64,000 bases of DNA from Pseudarthrobacter naphthalenicus. Lineage in GTDB: Bacteria; Actinomycetota; Actinomycetes; Actinomycetales; Micrococcaceae. The stretch spans positions 1 to 64,000 of the forward strand of contig NZ_JARESG010000003.1 of assembly GCF_029076445.1 (NCBI RefSeq), written 5' to 3'. Positions 18,568 to 27,679 of the stretch are shown here, piece after piece. Position numbers and translations under genes: made by a program. The notes beneath the pieces are model-generated. The model was given only the letters and a program-made list of their open reading frames with translations. It was not told where the DNA came from and did not search any database. Within the stretch, counting starts at the first letter, position 1, and each line of letters starts with the position of its first letter.

Positions 18568-19358
18568 GGATCGTTTCTTTTCCGGGAGCCGGGGGATCGT
18601 TAACCGGAGCCGTAGTTCAAGAACCTACGCTTGTCCGCTCCTGAGGCTTTCCTGGGGAACGGCACTCCCCCAGCAAACGGACTGATGGCCAGTCAGTGGA
18701 CGCCTGGGCAGCAGACGGTGACATCATTTGAGCCCACGACCCGCCGGTGGCCGCCGACGGTTTCACAACCAAGACGGCTACGCACTACAGCTGGCCGCGC
18801 CCCGACCGATCTGTCTTCCGAGGGCTGCTCAGGAACGGAAACCGACCAACTGGACGGCTGGCTGGCGTGCCGACCAAAGAGCCGGAGCGGGTCGTGAATA
18901 GGCACGAAATGGAATTTGCCCTATGGGTCGATCACTATCCGGCCGTTGACAGCACAGACTTTGCCCTCACGAGCAATCCCGTTGGGAAGTGACTCCAGCC
19001 TGGAACCAACGGGGCGACATATGGTTTCCCTCCCGGCGTTCGCACCCGGGGGAGTGAAAGTAGCTGGGAGAAATCCCCTTCATGACGAATTGGCGTTTCC
19101 GCAAAGTTGAGCCGCCGCGGGGGCGACAGTCAGTCGCCCACTGGACGGACGGCGCCGACAGTGTGCGTTCGATCCAATCCCACCAGGTTCTCCAGAGTCA
19201 TCCTGAACTCAGATAAAAGGCGCGTCTACCTCTACCCAGTCACGCTCCGCCCCGTGAGTTGCCCGCTCTTGCCAGCCCTCGCAGTGTTATGTACCATGTC
19301 ACATACGACGTGATGCACGCCACAGGTGCTGCTCACTTATCTGAGATGAAAGATCGCT
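18568..19358. other. Intergenic region, no gene recognised; contains a dyad at 19296-19304
   Basis: About 790 bases without a convincing gene. Short open frames of 60-88 codons exist on both strands but lack ribosome binding sites and family resemblance. Near the 3' end, ATGTCACAT (19296-19304, a perfect dyad around C) lies 55 bases before the ABC importer start. It matches the site at 22431-22439 before the hydroxyproline genes and is a candidate operator. Confidence 0.55.
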
Positions 19359-20144
19359 ATGACCCTTTCAGAAATTGCGAACGGAAAGCTCGCACCCCGT
19401 ACCGGCATCAAGTTGGACAATATTTCCAAGCGCTACGGTGACAACGTTGTGATCGATGACGTTTCCCTGCACGTGGAACCCGGAACTGTGACCGCCCTGA
19501 TTGGGCCCTCCGGTGCAGGAAAGAGCACCTTTTTGCGATGCATCAACCTGCTGGAGCGGCCGGACGCCGGAACAATCCAAGTAGCGGGCCACACCATCGA
19601 GCCTGGCCGGGTTGTCAACAACAAGGACCTCGCCGCCCTGCGCAGCACGGTGGGCATGGTGTTTCAGTCCTTCAATCTCTTTCCGCACATGTCCGCCCTG
19701 AAGAACATCAGCTTCCCCCAGCAGAAGGTCCTGGGACGCAGCAAGGGCGAAGCGGACGAACGCGCAATGCAGCTCCTTGAGCGCGTCGGCCTCAAGGAGA
19801 AGGCGGGACAGCATCCGGGCCGGTGTTCAGGCGGACAGCAACAACGCATTGCCATCGCCCGCGCTCTGGCCCTCGACCCCTCGATCATGCTTTTCGATGA
19901 GCCGACGTCAGCCCTTGACCCTGAGGTGGGCCTGGAAGTCCTGGCTGTCATGCGTGAGCTGGCCAAGGACGGAATGACAATGATCGTAGTGACTCACGAA
20001 ATGCAGTTCGCCCGTGACGTTTCAGACACGTTGGTTGTTATGGCCGACTGCAAGATCATCGAACAAGGTGACCCACGCGCCATCATGAGCGACCCGCAGG
20101 AGGCCCGCACCCGGCGCTTCCTGCGCGCAGTCCTGGAGCGCTGA
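19359..20144 (+). CDS. Polar amino-acid ABC transporter ATP-binding protein (GlnQ/HisP type)
   Basis: A 261-aa ATPase energising amino-acid import. Walker A GPSGAGKST, the Q-loop region VFQSFNLFPHMSALKN, signature CSGGQQQR (Cys replaces the usual Leu), Walker B MLFDEPTSALDPE and the switch His in VTHEMQFARD are all present. It heads a four-gene importer operon whose next genes are two permeases and a lipoprotein. A hydroxyproline catabolic operon follows, so the substrate is probably hydroxyproline or a related amino acid (inference). The upstream ATGTCACAT dyad suggests control by the nearby GntR protein. Confidence 0.92.
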   Translation: MTLSEIANGKLAPRTGIKLDNISKRYGDNVVIDDVSLHVEPGTVTALIGPSGAGKSTFLRCINLLERPDAGTIQVAGHTIEPGRVVNNKDLAALRSTVGMVFQSFNLFPHMSALKNISFPQQKVLGRSKGEADERAMQLLERVGLKEKAGQHPGRCSGGQQQRIAIARALALDPSIMLFDEPTSALDPEVGLEVLAVMRELAKDGMTMIVVTHEMQFARDVSDTLVVMADCKIIEQGDPRAIMSDPQEARTRRFLRAVLER

Positions 20145-20146
20145 CG

Positions 20147-20791
20147 GTGGACGCTTTTTCCGCAGTCCTCCAGGGGCTGCCGATGACACTCATGCTGACC
20201 CTGTCAGCATTCATGATCGGCATCATAGGAGCTGTCCCTCTCGCAGTGGGCCTGTCCTCGCCGAACATGATCATCCGACTGGCGTGCCGGATCTTCGTGG
20301 ACCTGGTCCGGGGCGTCCCGATCATTGTGTGGCTGTTCCTGCTCAAGTTCGGCATCCAAATTGGAACCTTCAAGTTCAACCCTGTAAGCGCCGCAATCGT
20401 AGGGCTGGGGATTGTCTCCATCGCCTACCTTGCCGAAATATACCGCGGCGGGCTCCAAGCCGTCCCGCGCGGACAGGGAGAGGCTGCCGGAGCCCTTGGC
20501 TTGGACCAGGGAACGACATTCCTTCACGTGACGGTCCCCCAGGCCTTCCGGATAGTGTCCCCTTCCATTGCGACCTACTTGACCGGCCTGCTTAAGGACT
20601 CCTCCATCGCCTCCACCATCATCGTGACTGAAATGGTGTTCCAGTCCCAAGCATTTGCGCGGCAGCACCCCACCACGGAAGGCATCTTGCCTTACATTCT
20701 GGTCGGCATCCTCTACATCGTGCTGAGTTTGCCGGTCGCGTATCTGTCCCGCAGCCTTGATGCCCGGATGAGGAAGGCGGTCTACGCATGA
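20147..20791 (+). CDS. Amino-acid ABC transporter permease (His/Glu/Gln type)
   Basis: A 214-aa membrane protein with about five transmembrane helices and the EAA loop segment GQGEAAGALGLDQGTTFLHV that contacts the ATPase. The HisM/GlnP hallmark VDLVRGVPIIVWLF is present. The GTG start at 20147 lies 2 bases after the ATPase stop, and the 3' end overlaps the next permease by 4 bases, so the two translate as a coupled pair and probably form a heterodimeric channel. Confidence 0.9.
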   Translation: MDAFSAVLQGLPMTLMLTLSAFMIGIIGAVPLAVGLSSPNMIIRLACRIFVDLVRGVPIIVWLFLLKFGIQIGTFKFNPVSAAIVGLGIVSIAYLAEIYRGGLQAVPRGQGEAAGALGLDQGTTFLHVTVPQAFRIVSPSIATYLTGLLKDSSIASTIIVTEMVFQSQAFARQHPTTEGILPYILVGILYIVLSLPVAYLSRSLDARMRKAVYA

Positions 20792-21441
20792 GCTGGTTTG
20801 CAGAATGGGCGGCCTACCTGCCTCAAATGGTGTCCGGCCTGGGTGTTAGCCTCCTGATCGCAGGGGTCGCGATAGCCGCTGGCTACCCGCTGGGGCTCGT
20901 TCTCAGTGTCCTGGTGAGCACGAAAAACCTCGCCCTTCGTACCTTTGGGCTGGCCATAGTCGAAATCGGCCGCGGTGCCCCGGCCCTGGTGATCCTGTAC
21001 CTCTTCTACTACGGCCTGCCGAAGTTCGGCATCGCTTTCGAAAGCATCACCGCCGCCTGTCTGGCCCTGACCTGGAATGCCGCAGCATACTCCTCCGAGA
21101 TCATGCGGGCGGGCCTGCAGTCCGTGGACCGCGGACAATCAGAAGCCGCCAACGCCCTCGGCCTGTCCCGAACCCACACCTTCTGGCGGGTCATCATGCC
21201 CCAAGGCATGCGCTCTGCAGTGCCGGGACTCATGGGCGTAGCCATCCAAGTGTTCCAGGGCACGTCCCTGGCCTATGCAATAGCGGTCCCCGAACTCATG
21301 AAGTCCGCCTACAACATCGGCAGCCAGGACTTTAACTACCTGCAGATATTCACCCTCGCGGGCATCTGCTACGCCGTCATATCGATGCCGGCCACATGGG
21401 TCACGGTCTACTTCGAAAAACGCATGGCCCGCCACGTCTGA
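20788..21441 (+). CDS. Amino-acid ABC transporter permease, second subunit
   Basis: A 217-aa permease paralogous to the preceding one, with VEIGRGAPALVILYLFYYG and the EAA loop GQSEAANALGLSRTHTFWRV. The ATG overlaps the previous stop (ATGA). About five hydrophobic segments are visible and length is normal for the HisM/GlnP family. Confidence 0.9.
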   Translation: MSWFAEWAAYLPQMVSGLGVSLLIAGVAIAAGYPLGLVLSVLVSTKNLALRTFGLAIVEIGRGAPALVILYLFYYGLPKFGIAFESITAACLALTWNAAAYSSEIMRAGLQSVDRGQSEAANALGLSRTHTFWRVIMPQGMRSAVPGLMGVAIQVFQGTSLAYAIAVPELMKSAYNIGSQDFNYLQIFTLAGICYAVISMPATWVTVYFEKRMARHV

Positions 21442-21496
21442 CCACTCCAACCGCACCACACCAATTTCGCATCACCCCCAACCATCAGGAGGAACC

Positions 21497-22372
21497 ATGA
21501 GCACCAAGCGTTTCAAAACCCCCGCCGTCATGACGGCCACGGCACTGGCCCTGGGCATCTCCCTAAGTGCATGCGGCGGAACCTCAGGCGCTAGCACCGC
21601 CTCAGACTGCACCCCAAAGCACCAGGGCATCAAAACAGTCGCCCAGGGCAAACTCACCATCGGCGTCATCGACATCCCACCCTTCAGCAGCTACAACAGC
21701 GGCACACCCAACGGCATCGACCTCGCAATCATCAACAAGATTGCCAAAGATGAATGCCTGCAGCCTGCCTTCCAGCAGGCCACCTATGCCGACGCCGTCC
21801 AATCCATCTCCGGCGGCAACATCGACCTCGCGGTCGGCACAATCGATGCCACCGAAAAGCGCCTGAAGGCCGTTGACTTCTCCGCCTCCACCTACCTTGA
21901 CGGCATGGGCATCGCCTCAAAGACGGGCGCCACCACAGTTGCCGAACTGGAGAAGATGAACAAGGTGGGCACCATCGACGGCTATCTGTGGGTGGAAGAC
22001 CTGAAGAAGATCCTGGGCGACAAGCTTGTCACCTACCCGTCAAGCGTTGAACTCAAGGCCGACTTTGACGCTGGCCGCCTGGACGCCGACGTCGACGCTT
22101 ACGGCGTACAGGTCCTGCAGTTCAAGGACGCGTCAGGAATCACAGTGGCCCTTTCAAACGACAAGCCCGATCCCCGTGTCGGGGCAATCACGCATGCCCC
22201 GGAAGCCGCCTTTCCCATCACCAAGGGCAACACAAGCCTGAAGGAAGCTCTGGATGCCGGCATCACCTCCCAACGCCAGGATGGCACCATCGCCAAACTC
22301 CTCAAGGACGCCGGCCTCTCCGAAGGCCTGGGAAAAGTGGCAGACAAGCAGTACGTCGTTCCGGCCAGCTAA
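21497..22372 (+). CDS. Amino-acid ABC transporter substrate-binding lipoprotein
   Basis: A 291-aa family-3 extracellular solute-binding protein. The signal peptide ends in the lipobox LGISLSACGG, so the protein is lipid-anchored at Cys27. The bilobed binding domain shows GKLTIGVIDIPPFSS, GIDLAIINKIAKD and DLAVGTIDATEKR, typical of polar amino-acid binders. AGGAGGAACC precedes the ATG. It lies 55 bases after the permeases, is followed by a hairpin terminator, and would define substrate specificity of the importer. Confidence 0.92.
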   Translation: MSTKRFKTPAVMTATALALGISLSACGGTSGASTASDCTPKHQGIKTVAQGKLTIGVIDIPPFSSYNSGTPNGIDLAIINKIAKDECLQPAFQQATYADAVQSISGGNIDLAVGTIDATEKRLKAVDFSASTYLDGMGIASKTGATTVAELEKMNKVGTIDGYLWVEDLKKILGDKLVTYPSSVELKADFDAGRLDADVDAYGVQVLQFKDASGITVALSNDKPDPRVGAITHAPEAAFPITKGNTSLKEALDAGITSQRQDGTIAKLLKDAGLSEGLGKVADKQYVVPAS

Positions 22373-22390
22373 AAATTCAGCCAAAACTTG

Positions 22391-22412
22391 GTGCCGGGCC
22401 CAGGCCCGGCAC
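22391..22412 (+). terminator. Hairpin terminator after the importer operon
   Basis: A perfect 10-bp stem, GTGCCGGGCC / GGCCCGGCAC with a CA loop, 18 bases after the binding-protein stop. It lacks a long U-run, as is common in high-GC Actinobacteria. Confidence 0.75.
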
Positions 22413-22430
22413 CTCCCAAACACCTGTGCA

Positions 22431-22447
22431 ATGTCACATGGTAGAAT
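22431..22447 (+). promoter_or_regulatory. Promoter and candidate GntR operator before the hydroxyproline operon
   Basis: The perfect dyad ATGTCACAT (22431-22439) is followed two bases later by a TAGAAT hexamer (22442-22447) suitable as a -10 element, about 60 bases before the first gene. The same nonamer is found at 19296-19304 before the importer. Repression by the GntR protein encoded in the operon is inferred. Confidence 0.5.
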
Positions 22448-22507
22448 AGCTGTGAGGGATCTCACGGCATCGACGACGGCACCAAGTGCCGACCGAAAGG
22501 ACCCAAA

Positions 22508-23413
22508 ATGACTGAAACCCGCAAGCCCTGGCACGGTGTCCATGTCGCAACGGCATTGCCGTTCAAGGACGACTTCAGCGTTGACTACGACGCTTATGCT
22601 GAGCACGTGCGTTTCCTGGCGGGCGCCGGATGCGACGGCGTAGCGCCGAACGGCTCCCTCGGGGAGTACCAGACGCTCAGTGAAGAGGAACGCGCACGCG
22701 TTGTTTCCACCGCAATCGAAGCAGCACCAGAAGGCTTCACCGTCATGGCCGGCGTCGGCGCCTACGGCGGACTCCAGACCGTCAAATGGGCCGAGCAGGC
22801 CGCGGAAGCCGGTGCTTCATCTTTGATGCTCCTCCCGCCGAACTCCTACCGGGCCACGGAGGACGAAGTGGTTGATCACTACCGCCGGGCGGCGGCCGTC
22901 GGCCTGCCGATCGTGGCCTACAACAACCCCATCGATACCAAGGTGGACCTGACCCCGCAGCTCATCGCCCGCCTGCACGGCGAAGGCCTGATCGTCGGCG
23001 TCAAGGAATTCACCGGCGACGTCCGCCGTGCCTACGAGATCAAGGAACTCGCCCCGGACATGGACCTGCTCATCGGAACGGACGACACAGTCGTTGAGAT
23101 GGGACTGGCAGGTGCCGTGGGCTGGGTAGCCGGTTACCCCAACGCCATCCCGGAGTCCACGCTGGAACTCTATCGCCTCTCCACCTCCGGCAACGTGGCG
23201 GACCTCGAGCGCGCACGGGAAATCTACCGCGATCTGCACTCTCTGCTGCGCTGGGACAGCAAGACCGAATTCGTCCAGTCCATCAAGCTCTCCATGGACG
23301 TGGTCGGCCTCCCGGGCGGCGCTTGCCGCCCCCCACGCGGCCCGCTCTCCGCACAGGTGCGCGACGCCGTCGTTCGCGACACCCGGGCAGCCCTCGCCAA
23401 GGGCTACAAGTAG
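22508..23413 (+). CDS. Dihydrodipicolinate synthase family protein, probable 1-pyrroline-4-hydroxy-2-carboxylate deaminase
   Basis: A 301-aa class I aldolase-fold protein. The Schiff-base Lys is in GVKEFTGD (near residue 163) and the Tyr of the catalytic relay in VAYNNPID. NGSLGEYQTLS matches the substrate-binding loop of the family. In hydroxyproline catabolism a DapA relative removes water and ammonia from 1-pyrroline-4-hydroxy-2-carboxylate to give alpha-ketoglutarate semialdehyde. The adjoining epimerase, oxidase subunits and semialdehyde dehydrogenase make that assignment far more likely than lysine biosynthesis. AAAGGA precedes the ATG. Confidence 0.85.
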   Translation: MTETRKPWHGVHVATALPFKDDFSVDYDAYAEHVRFLAGAGCDGVAPNGSLGEYQTLSEEERARVVSTAIEAAPEGFTVMAGVGAYGGLQTVKWAEQAAEAGASSLMLLPPNSYRATEDEVVDHYRRAAAVGLPIVAYNNPIDTKVDLTPQLIARLHGEGLIVGVKEFTGDVRRAYEIKELAPDMDLLIGTDDTVVEMGLAGAVGWVAGYPNAIPESTLELYRLSTSGNVADLERAREIYRDLHSLLRWDSKTEFVQSIKLSMDVVGLPGGACRPPRGPLSAQVRDAVVRDTRAALAKGYK

Positions 23414-23501
23414 CCACTGACTGATGGTCGGGCTTGTTCCATCAAGCACAGCAACAAGCCCGACCACCAACGGATCTCAATTGACCAATGAGGAGCACCA
23501 C

Positions 23502-24503
23502 ATGAGAACCAGCCGTATCTTCCACGCCGTTGACTCACACACCGAAGGCATGCCGACGCGAGTGATCACCGGGGGCATCGGGACGATCCCAGGAGCCACC
23601 ATGGCCGAGCGCCGTCTGTGGTTCATGGAGAACAGCGACTGGATCCGCACCCTGCTCATGACGGAACCACGGGGCCACGCGTCGATGAGCGGGGCGATCC
23701 TGCAACCTCCAACGCGCCCGGATGCGGACTTCGGTGTGCTTTTCATTGAGGTGTCGGGGCTGCTGCCGATGTGCGGCCATGGCACGATCGGAGTCGCCAC
23801 GGTTCTGGTGGAAACGGGCATGGTCGAGGTCGTGGAGCCCATAACCGTCGTCAGGCTTGACACCCCTGCCGGCCTCGTCGTCACCGAGGTCGCCGTGAAG
23901 GACGGCCATGCCGAATCGGTGACCATCCGAAACGTCCCCTCCTTCGTGGATCGCCTTGACGCGAAGGTGGAAGTTCCCGGGATTGGTCCTGTCTCCTACG
24001 ACCTCGCCTTCGGCGGGAACTTTTATGCGATCGTGGAGCTGGACAGCCTGAACCTACCCTTCGACCGGGAACGCAAGGATGACCTGCTCAAGGCAGGCCT
24101 GGCGATCATGGACGCCATCAACGCCACCGATGAACCGGTGCACCCCGAACGTGATGATATCCGCGGCTGCCACCACGTTTATCTCCAGGCACCCGGATCT
24201 ACGGCGGAGCACTCCCGGCACGCGATGGCCATCCACCCTGGATGGTTTGACCGTTCCCCCTGCGGCACAGGGACAAGCGCCCGAATGGCACAACTGAACG
24301 CGCGGGGCCAGCTGGCCCTGGGGGCGGACTTTATCAATGAGTCCTTTATCGGTTCCCGTTTCATCGGCCGCCTGGTCGAGGAAACGGAGGTGGCCGGCCG
24401 CCCCGCCGTCATCCCCACGGTAACCGGCAGAGCCTGGCTGACCGGGACAGCACAGTACTACCTGGATCCGACAGATCCATTCCCCACAGGATTCCTGCTG
24501 TGA
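23502..24503 (+). CDS. Proline racemase family, probable 4-hydroxyproline 2-epimerase
   Basis: A 333-aa two-base epimerase interconverting trans-4-hydroxy-L-proline and cis-4-hydroxy-D-proline. Both catalytic Cys are present, in LPMCGHGTIGVAT (near residue 90) and RSPCGTGTSARMA (near residue 250). That favours an epimerase or racemase over the hydroxyproline dehydratase branch, which has Thr at the second site. The ATG at 23502 follows GAGGAGCACC. The 3' end overlaps the next gene by 4 bases (GTGA). The order epimerase, OCD-family gene, regulator, oxidase genes matches known hydroxyproline operons. Confidence 0.9.
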   Translation: MRTSRIFHAVDSHTEGMPTRVITGGIGTIPGATMAERRLWFMENSDWIRTLLMTEPRGHASMSGAILQPPTRPDADFGVLFIEVSGLLPMCGHGTIGVATVLVETGMVEVVEPITVVRLDTPAGLVVTEVAVKDGHAESVTIRNVPSFVDRLDAKVEVPGIGPVSYDLAFGGNFYAIVELDSLNLPFDRERKDDLLKAGLAIMDAINATDEPVHPERDDIRGCHHVYLQAPGSTAEHSRHAMAIHPGWFDRSPCGTGTSARMAQLNARGQLALGADFINESFIGSRFIGRLVEETEVAGRPAVIPTVTGRAWLTGTAQYYLDPTDPFPTGFLL

Positions 24504-25444
24504 ACCTTCCCTACTTTGATGCGGCAGCCGTCCGGTCGGCCGCGCCCTGGATGACGGCAATCGCGGCCCTCGAGCACGCCCTCCTCGACGGCGTGGACCC
24601 CGAGGAGGACAGCCCCCGTTTGTTCAGCCCGGCACCTGGCGGCGAGTTCCTGCTGATGCCCTCATCCGGGCGTCGCTACAGCGGAGTCAAGGCGCTCACC
24701 GTGGCCCCTGGCAACCCGGCAAGAGGCCTCGAAAAAATTCAGGGCGTGTACATTCTTTTCGACTCTGACACCCTGGCGCCGCTCGCCACGATGGACGGGA
24801 ACGAGCTGACAGCCATCCGAACGCCGGCCATTACCCTGCTGGCTGTCAAAGACATCCTGGCGTCCGCGCCCGGCCGCACCACGGCGGCCGGACAGGTCCT
24901 CGTGTTCGGAACAGGAATTCAGGCCCTCAACCATCTCCGGGCGGCGCACGCTGTGCTCCCGGAAGCCGGCCTGGCTTGTGTGGGCCGCCGCACTGACCGG
25001 GTGGCAGCGCTGATCGGGCAACTGGCCTCGGAGGGCATCGAAGTTCGTGCTGGCAGCGACGCCGATGTCCCCGAAGCTGAAGTGGTAATTTGCGCGACGT
25101 CCTCTTCCACACCGCTGTTCGACGGCGCTTTAGTGGCCCCTGGTGCGGTGGTGGCCGCGGTGGGCCAGCACGGCCTGGATGCACGTGAAGTCGACTTCCA
25201 ACTGGTTCTGCGGAGCGACGTCGTCGTTGAGGGTCGCGCCTCCGCTATGCGCGAGGCCGGAGACCTCATCCCCGCCCGCAGTAAGGAGGATTGGGAATCC
25301 ATCCGCCCGGCCAACCTCCGTGACCTGGTTAAGGGTGAGTTCAGCCGGTCCCCAGACAAGCCGTGCCTGTACGCAGGGGTTGGTATGGCATGGGAGGACC
25401 TGGTGACTGCTGCCGTGGTGTATGAAGGAGGCAACCGCTCATGA
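24500..25444 (+). CDS. Ornithine cyclodeaminase/mu-crystallin family reductase
   Basis: A 314-aa NAD(P)-binding protein with the family segments KALTVAPGNPARGLEKIQGV, MDGNELTAIRTPAITLLA and a Rossmann loop VLVFGTGIQALNHLRA. In hydroxyproline operons this family commonly acts as 1-pyrroline-2-carboxylate reductase, rescuing the product of 3-hydroxyproline dehydration or of proline oxidation. Ornithine cyclodeaminase activity is less likely here. It starts with GTG inside the preceding stop and ends in an ATGA overlap with the GntR gene. Confidence 0.82.
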   Translation: MNLPYFDAAAVRSAAPWMTAIAALEHALLDGVDPEEDSPRLFSPAPGGEFLLMPSSGRRYSGVKALTVAPGNPARGLEKIQGVYILFDSDTLAPLATMDGNELTAIRTPAITLLAVKDILASAPGRTTAAGQVLVFGTGIQALNHLRAAHAVLPEAGLACVGRRTDRVAALIGQLASEGIEVRAGSDADVPEAEVVICATSSSTPLFDGALVAPGAVVAAVGQHGLDAREVDFQLVLRSDVVVEGRASAMREAGDLIPARSKEDWESIRPANLRDLVKGEFSRSPDKPCLYAGVGMAWEDLVTAAVVYEGGNRS

Positions 25445-26169
25445 AACACGCGCAAGGAGTCCTTACCGTGCCAAACGACAACAGGCTTCCCATCGCCCCG
25501 CTCGGGCGTCAGCATAGCCTCCGGGAATCGGTCACCGAGTCCCTGCGGGCAGCGATCATCGCCGGCACCCTCAAGGAAGGCACCTTGTATTCCGCGCCGG
25601 CACTTGCCGCGGCATTTGGTGTCTCGGCTACGCCAGTCAGGGAGGCCATGATGGACCTGGCCCGGGAAGGGCTGGTGGAAACCCTGAAGAACAAAGGCTT
25701 CCGCGTCACCACCATGAGCGACAGCGAACTGGACGAACTCACTCAAATCCGGCTGCTCCTGGAGCCTCCCGTTGTTGGCGACGTGGCCGGGACGGTGCCG
25801 CCAAAAGGCATGGAAACCCTGCGGTCCATGGCAGACAGTATCGTGGCAGCCGCGCGCGAAGGCGACCTCACCGCGTATTTGTCCGCCGACCGCGATTTTC
25901 ATGCCGACCTCCTGCGCTACGCCGGGAACCGCCAACTGGTGGAGTTGGCCACGTCCCTGAGGATCCGCACCCGGTTGTACGGACTCAAAGCCCTTAGTGA
26001 AAGTCACCGCCTGGCCGACTCGGCCCACGAACACCATGAACTGCTCGACCTCATCGAAGCCGGCAACGGGCCCGCAGCAAGGGAACTCATGCGCCGCCAT
26101 ATCGGTCACGCCCGCGGCCTGTGGGCCACCGGTCAACAAGAAGTGCCGCCCCAGGAGCCACGGACATGA
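25441..26169 (+). CDS. GntR-family regulator, FCD subfamily
   Basis: A 242-aa repressor-type protein with an N-terminal winged helix (LRAAIIAGTLKEGTLYSAPA, SATPVREAMMDLAREGLVET) and an all-helical FCD effector domain (residues ~90-225) containing the metal-binding Asp/His pattern (DRDFHADLLRYAGN, HEHHELLDLIEAGN). The ATG at 25441 overlaps the upstream stop; a GTG at 25468 is an alternative start. It is embedded in the operon it probably controls. The ATGTCACAT dyads at 19296 and 22431 are candidate targets. Confidence 0.88.
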   Translation: MKHAQGVLTVPNDNRLPIAPLGRQHSLRESVTESLRAAIIAGTLKEGTLYSAPALAAAFGVSATPVREAMMDLAREGLVETLKNKGFRVTTMSDSELDELTQIRLLLEPPVVGDVAGTVPPKGMETLRSMADSIVAAAREGDLTAYLSADRDFHADLLRYAGNRQLVELATSLRIRTRLYGLKALSESHRLADSAHEHHELLDLIEAGNGPAARELMRRHIGHARGLWATGQQEVPPQEPRT

Positions 26170-27350
26170 ACCCATCCAGCGACGTTCTCGTCATCGGCGC
26201 CGGCGTGATAGGCGCAGCAACTGCATACTTCGCAACGCAGCAGGGGCTCAGTGTCACTGTGGTGGATAAGGGCCTGCCGGCCAGCGGCACCTCATCGGCC
26301 TGCGAAGGTAACATCCTCGTTTCAGACAAGGAACTGGGCCCCGAGCTCGAACTGACCCGCTACTCCCTCGGTGTGTGGCACGGCGACCTCGCCGAGCATA
26401 AGCGGCTCTGGGAGTTCGAATCGAAGGGAGGCATCATCGTCGCTTCCCGGGACAGCAGCCTGGCCTCCCTCAACCGAGTTATGGCGGCCCAGGCTTCATA
26501 TGGCGTCTCCGTCGAAGAGCTGGACCCGGATGCCCTGCGCTCCGCCGAACCGCATATCACTCCCGAGGCCCTGGGCGGCGCGAGCTACCCCGAAGACTGC
26601 CAGGTCCAACCGATGCTGGTCGCTGCGCATCTCGTTCGGCTGGCGACGGAAGCAGGAGCCCGGTTTATCGCCGACACACCGGTCAGCGGTTTCCTCCGAA
26701 GCGGAGACCGGATCGTCGGGGTACGGACACCCCGCGGAGAATTTTCCGCCGGGGCTGTGGTGAACTGCACAGGTACGTGGGCCGGCGAACTGGCGGCCTT
26801 GGCCCGCGTCAACGTACCGGTCCTGCCCCGCAGGGGCTTCGTCCTTGTCACCGAACCGCTCCCGCCCATGGTCCATCACAAAGTCTATGCAGCCGAATAC
26901 ATTGACAACGTGGGCAGTTCCGACGCCGGGCTCCAAGCCTCTCCGGTAGTCGAAGGTACACCTAGCGGCACCATCCTCATCGGCTCCACCCGCGAACGCG
27001 TAGGGTTCGACCGCACCGTGAGCACAGCCGCCCTAAAACTGCTGGCGGGCAACGCGGTCACACTGTTCCCGTTCCTTGAGCACATTAAGGCCATTCGCCA
27101 TTACCACGGTTTCCGCCCATACTGCCCCGACCATCTTCCGGTTATCGGTCACGACGAGCGTGCGCCCGGACTGTGGCATGCAGCTGGCCACGAGGGTGCC
27201 GGCATCGGGCTCTCGGCCGGGACTGGCAAGCTCCTGGCCCAGGCCCTCTCCGGCCAGACACCGGACATGGACCTGTCCCCCTTCGCGCCCGCCCGCTTCG
27301 GCGAGAACCCTGACACCACCGCACATACCCGGCAGGAGGCCACAGCTTGA
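26166..27350 (+). CDS. FAD-dependent oxidoreductase (DAO family), cis-4-hydroxy-D-proline oxidase beta-type subunit
   Basis: A 394-aa amino-acid oxidase-fold protein. The FAD Rossmann motif GAGVIGAATAYFATQQG starts near residue 11. PRRGFVLVTEPLPP and HYHGFRPYCPDHLPVIG are typical of the D-amino-acid oxidase group that forms heteromeric dehydrogenases with a 2Fe-2S protein and a second flavoprotein. HAAGHEGAGIGLSAGTGKLL closes the FAD site. The start at 26166 gives an ATGA overlap with the GntR gene, and the end overlaps the next gene as TTGA. It would oxidise cis-4-hydroxy-D-proline to the pyrroline. Confidence 0.87.
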   Translation: MNPSSDVLVIGAGVIGAATAYFATQQGLSVTVVDKGLPASGTSSACEGNILVSDKELGPELELTRYSLGVWHGDLAEHKRLWEFESKGGIIVASRDSSLASLNRVMAAQASYGVSVEELDPDALRSAEPHITPEALGGASYPEDCQVQPMLVAAHLVRLATEAGARFIADTPVSGFLRSGDRIVGVRTPRGEFSAGAVVNCTGTWAGELAALARVNVPVLPRRGFVLVTEPLPPMVHHKVYAAEYIDNVGSSDAGLQASPVVEGTPSGTILIGSTRERVGFDRTVSTAALKLLAGNAVTLFPFLEHIKAIRHYHGFRPYCPDHLPVIGHDERAPGLWHAAGHEGAGIGLSAGTGKLLAQALSGQTPDMDLSPFAPARFGENPDTTAHTRQEATA

Positions 27351-27679
27351 GCGCCCGTCCATCGGAAGGAACGCCGTCAGCCGGTCCGCATACCGTCACC
27401 GTAAGCTTCGACGGCCGCATGATGCCGGCCATCTCAGGCCAGAGCATCGGCGCTGCCCTGGCCTGCAACGGCATCACTGCCTGGCGATATACCCGTAAAG
27501 AGCAACGTCCCCGCGGACTGTTCTGCGGAATCGGCGTCTGCTTCGACTGTCTGGTAACAGTTGACGGAGAAGCGAACCAGCGCGCCTGTCTTGTGGAGGT
27601 GCAGGAGGGCATGAAGATTGAGGGGACCTGCGCCCCGGCCCAGAGTCCCGCCTCGGGTCCCGAAGGGGGTCGGCAATGA
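27347..27679 (+). CDS. 2Fe-2S small subunit of the hydroxyproline oxidase complex
   Basis: A 110-aa plant-type ferredoxin-like protein. The cluster ligands are visible in GLFCGIGVCFDCLVTVDG plus the later Cys in NQRACLVEV, and IGAALACNGI precedes them. Such proteins (SoxA/HcnA/OoxA N-terminal-like) shuttle electrons between the DAO-type subunit and the large FAD/NAD subunit. It begins with TTG in a TTGA overlap and ends in an ATGA overlap with the large subunit, so all three subunits were translated in step. Confidence 0.87.
   Translation: MSARPSEGTPSAGPHTVTVSFDGRMMPAISGQSIGAALACNGITAWRYTRKEQRPRGLFCGIGVCFDCLVTVDGEANQRACLVEVQEGMKIEGTCAPAQSPASGPEGGRQ

Noticed and set aside
18631..18992. Several 60-88 codon frames before the amino-acid importer.
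   Set aside because: Overlapping frames on both strands, biased composition and no supporting start signals.
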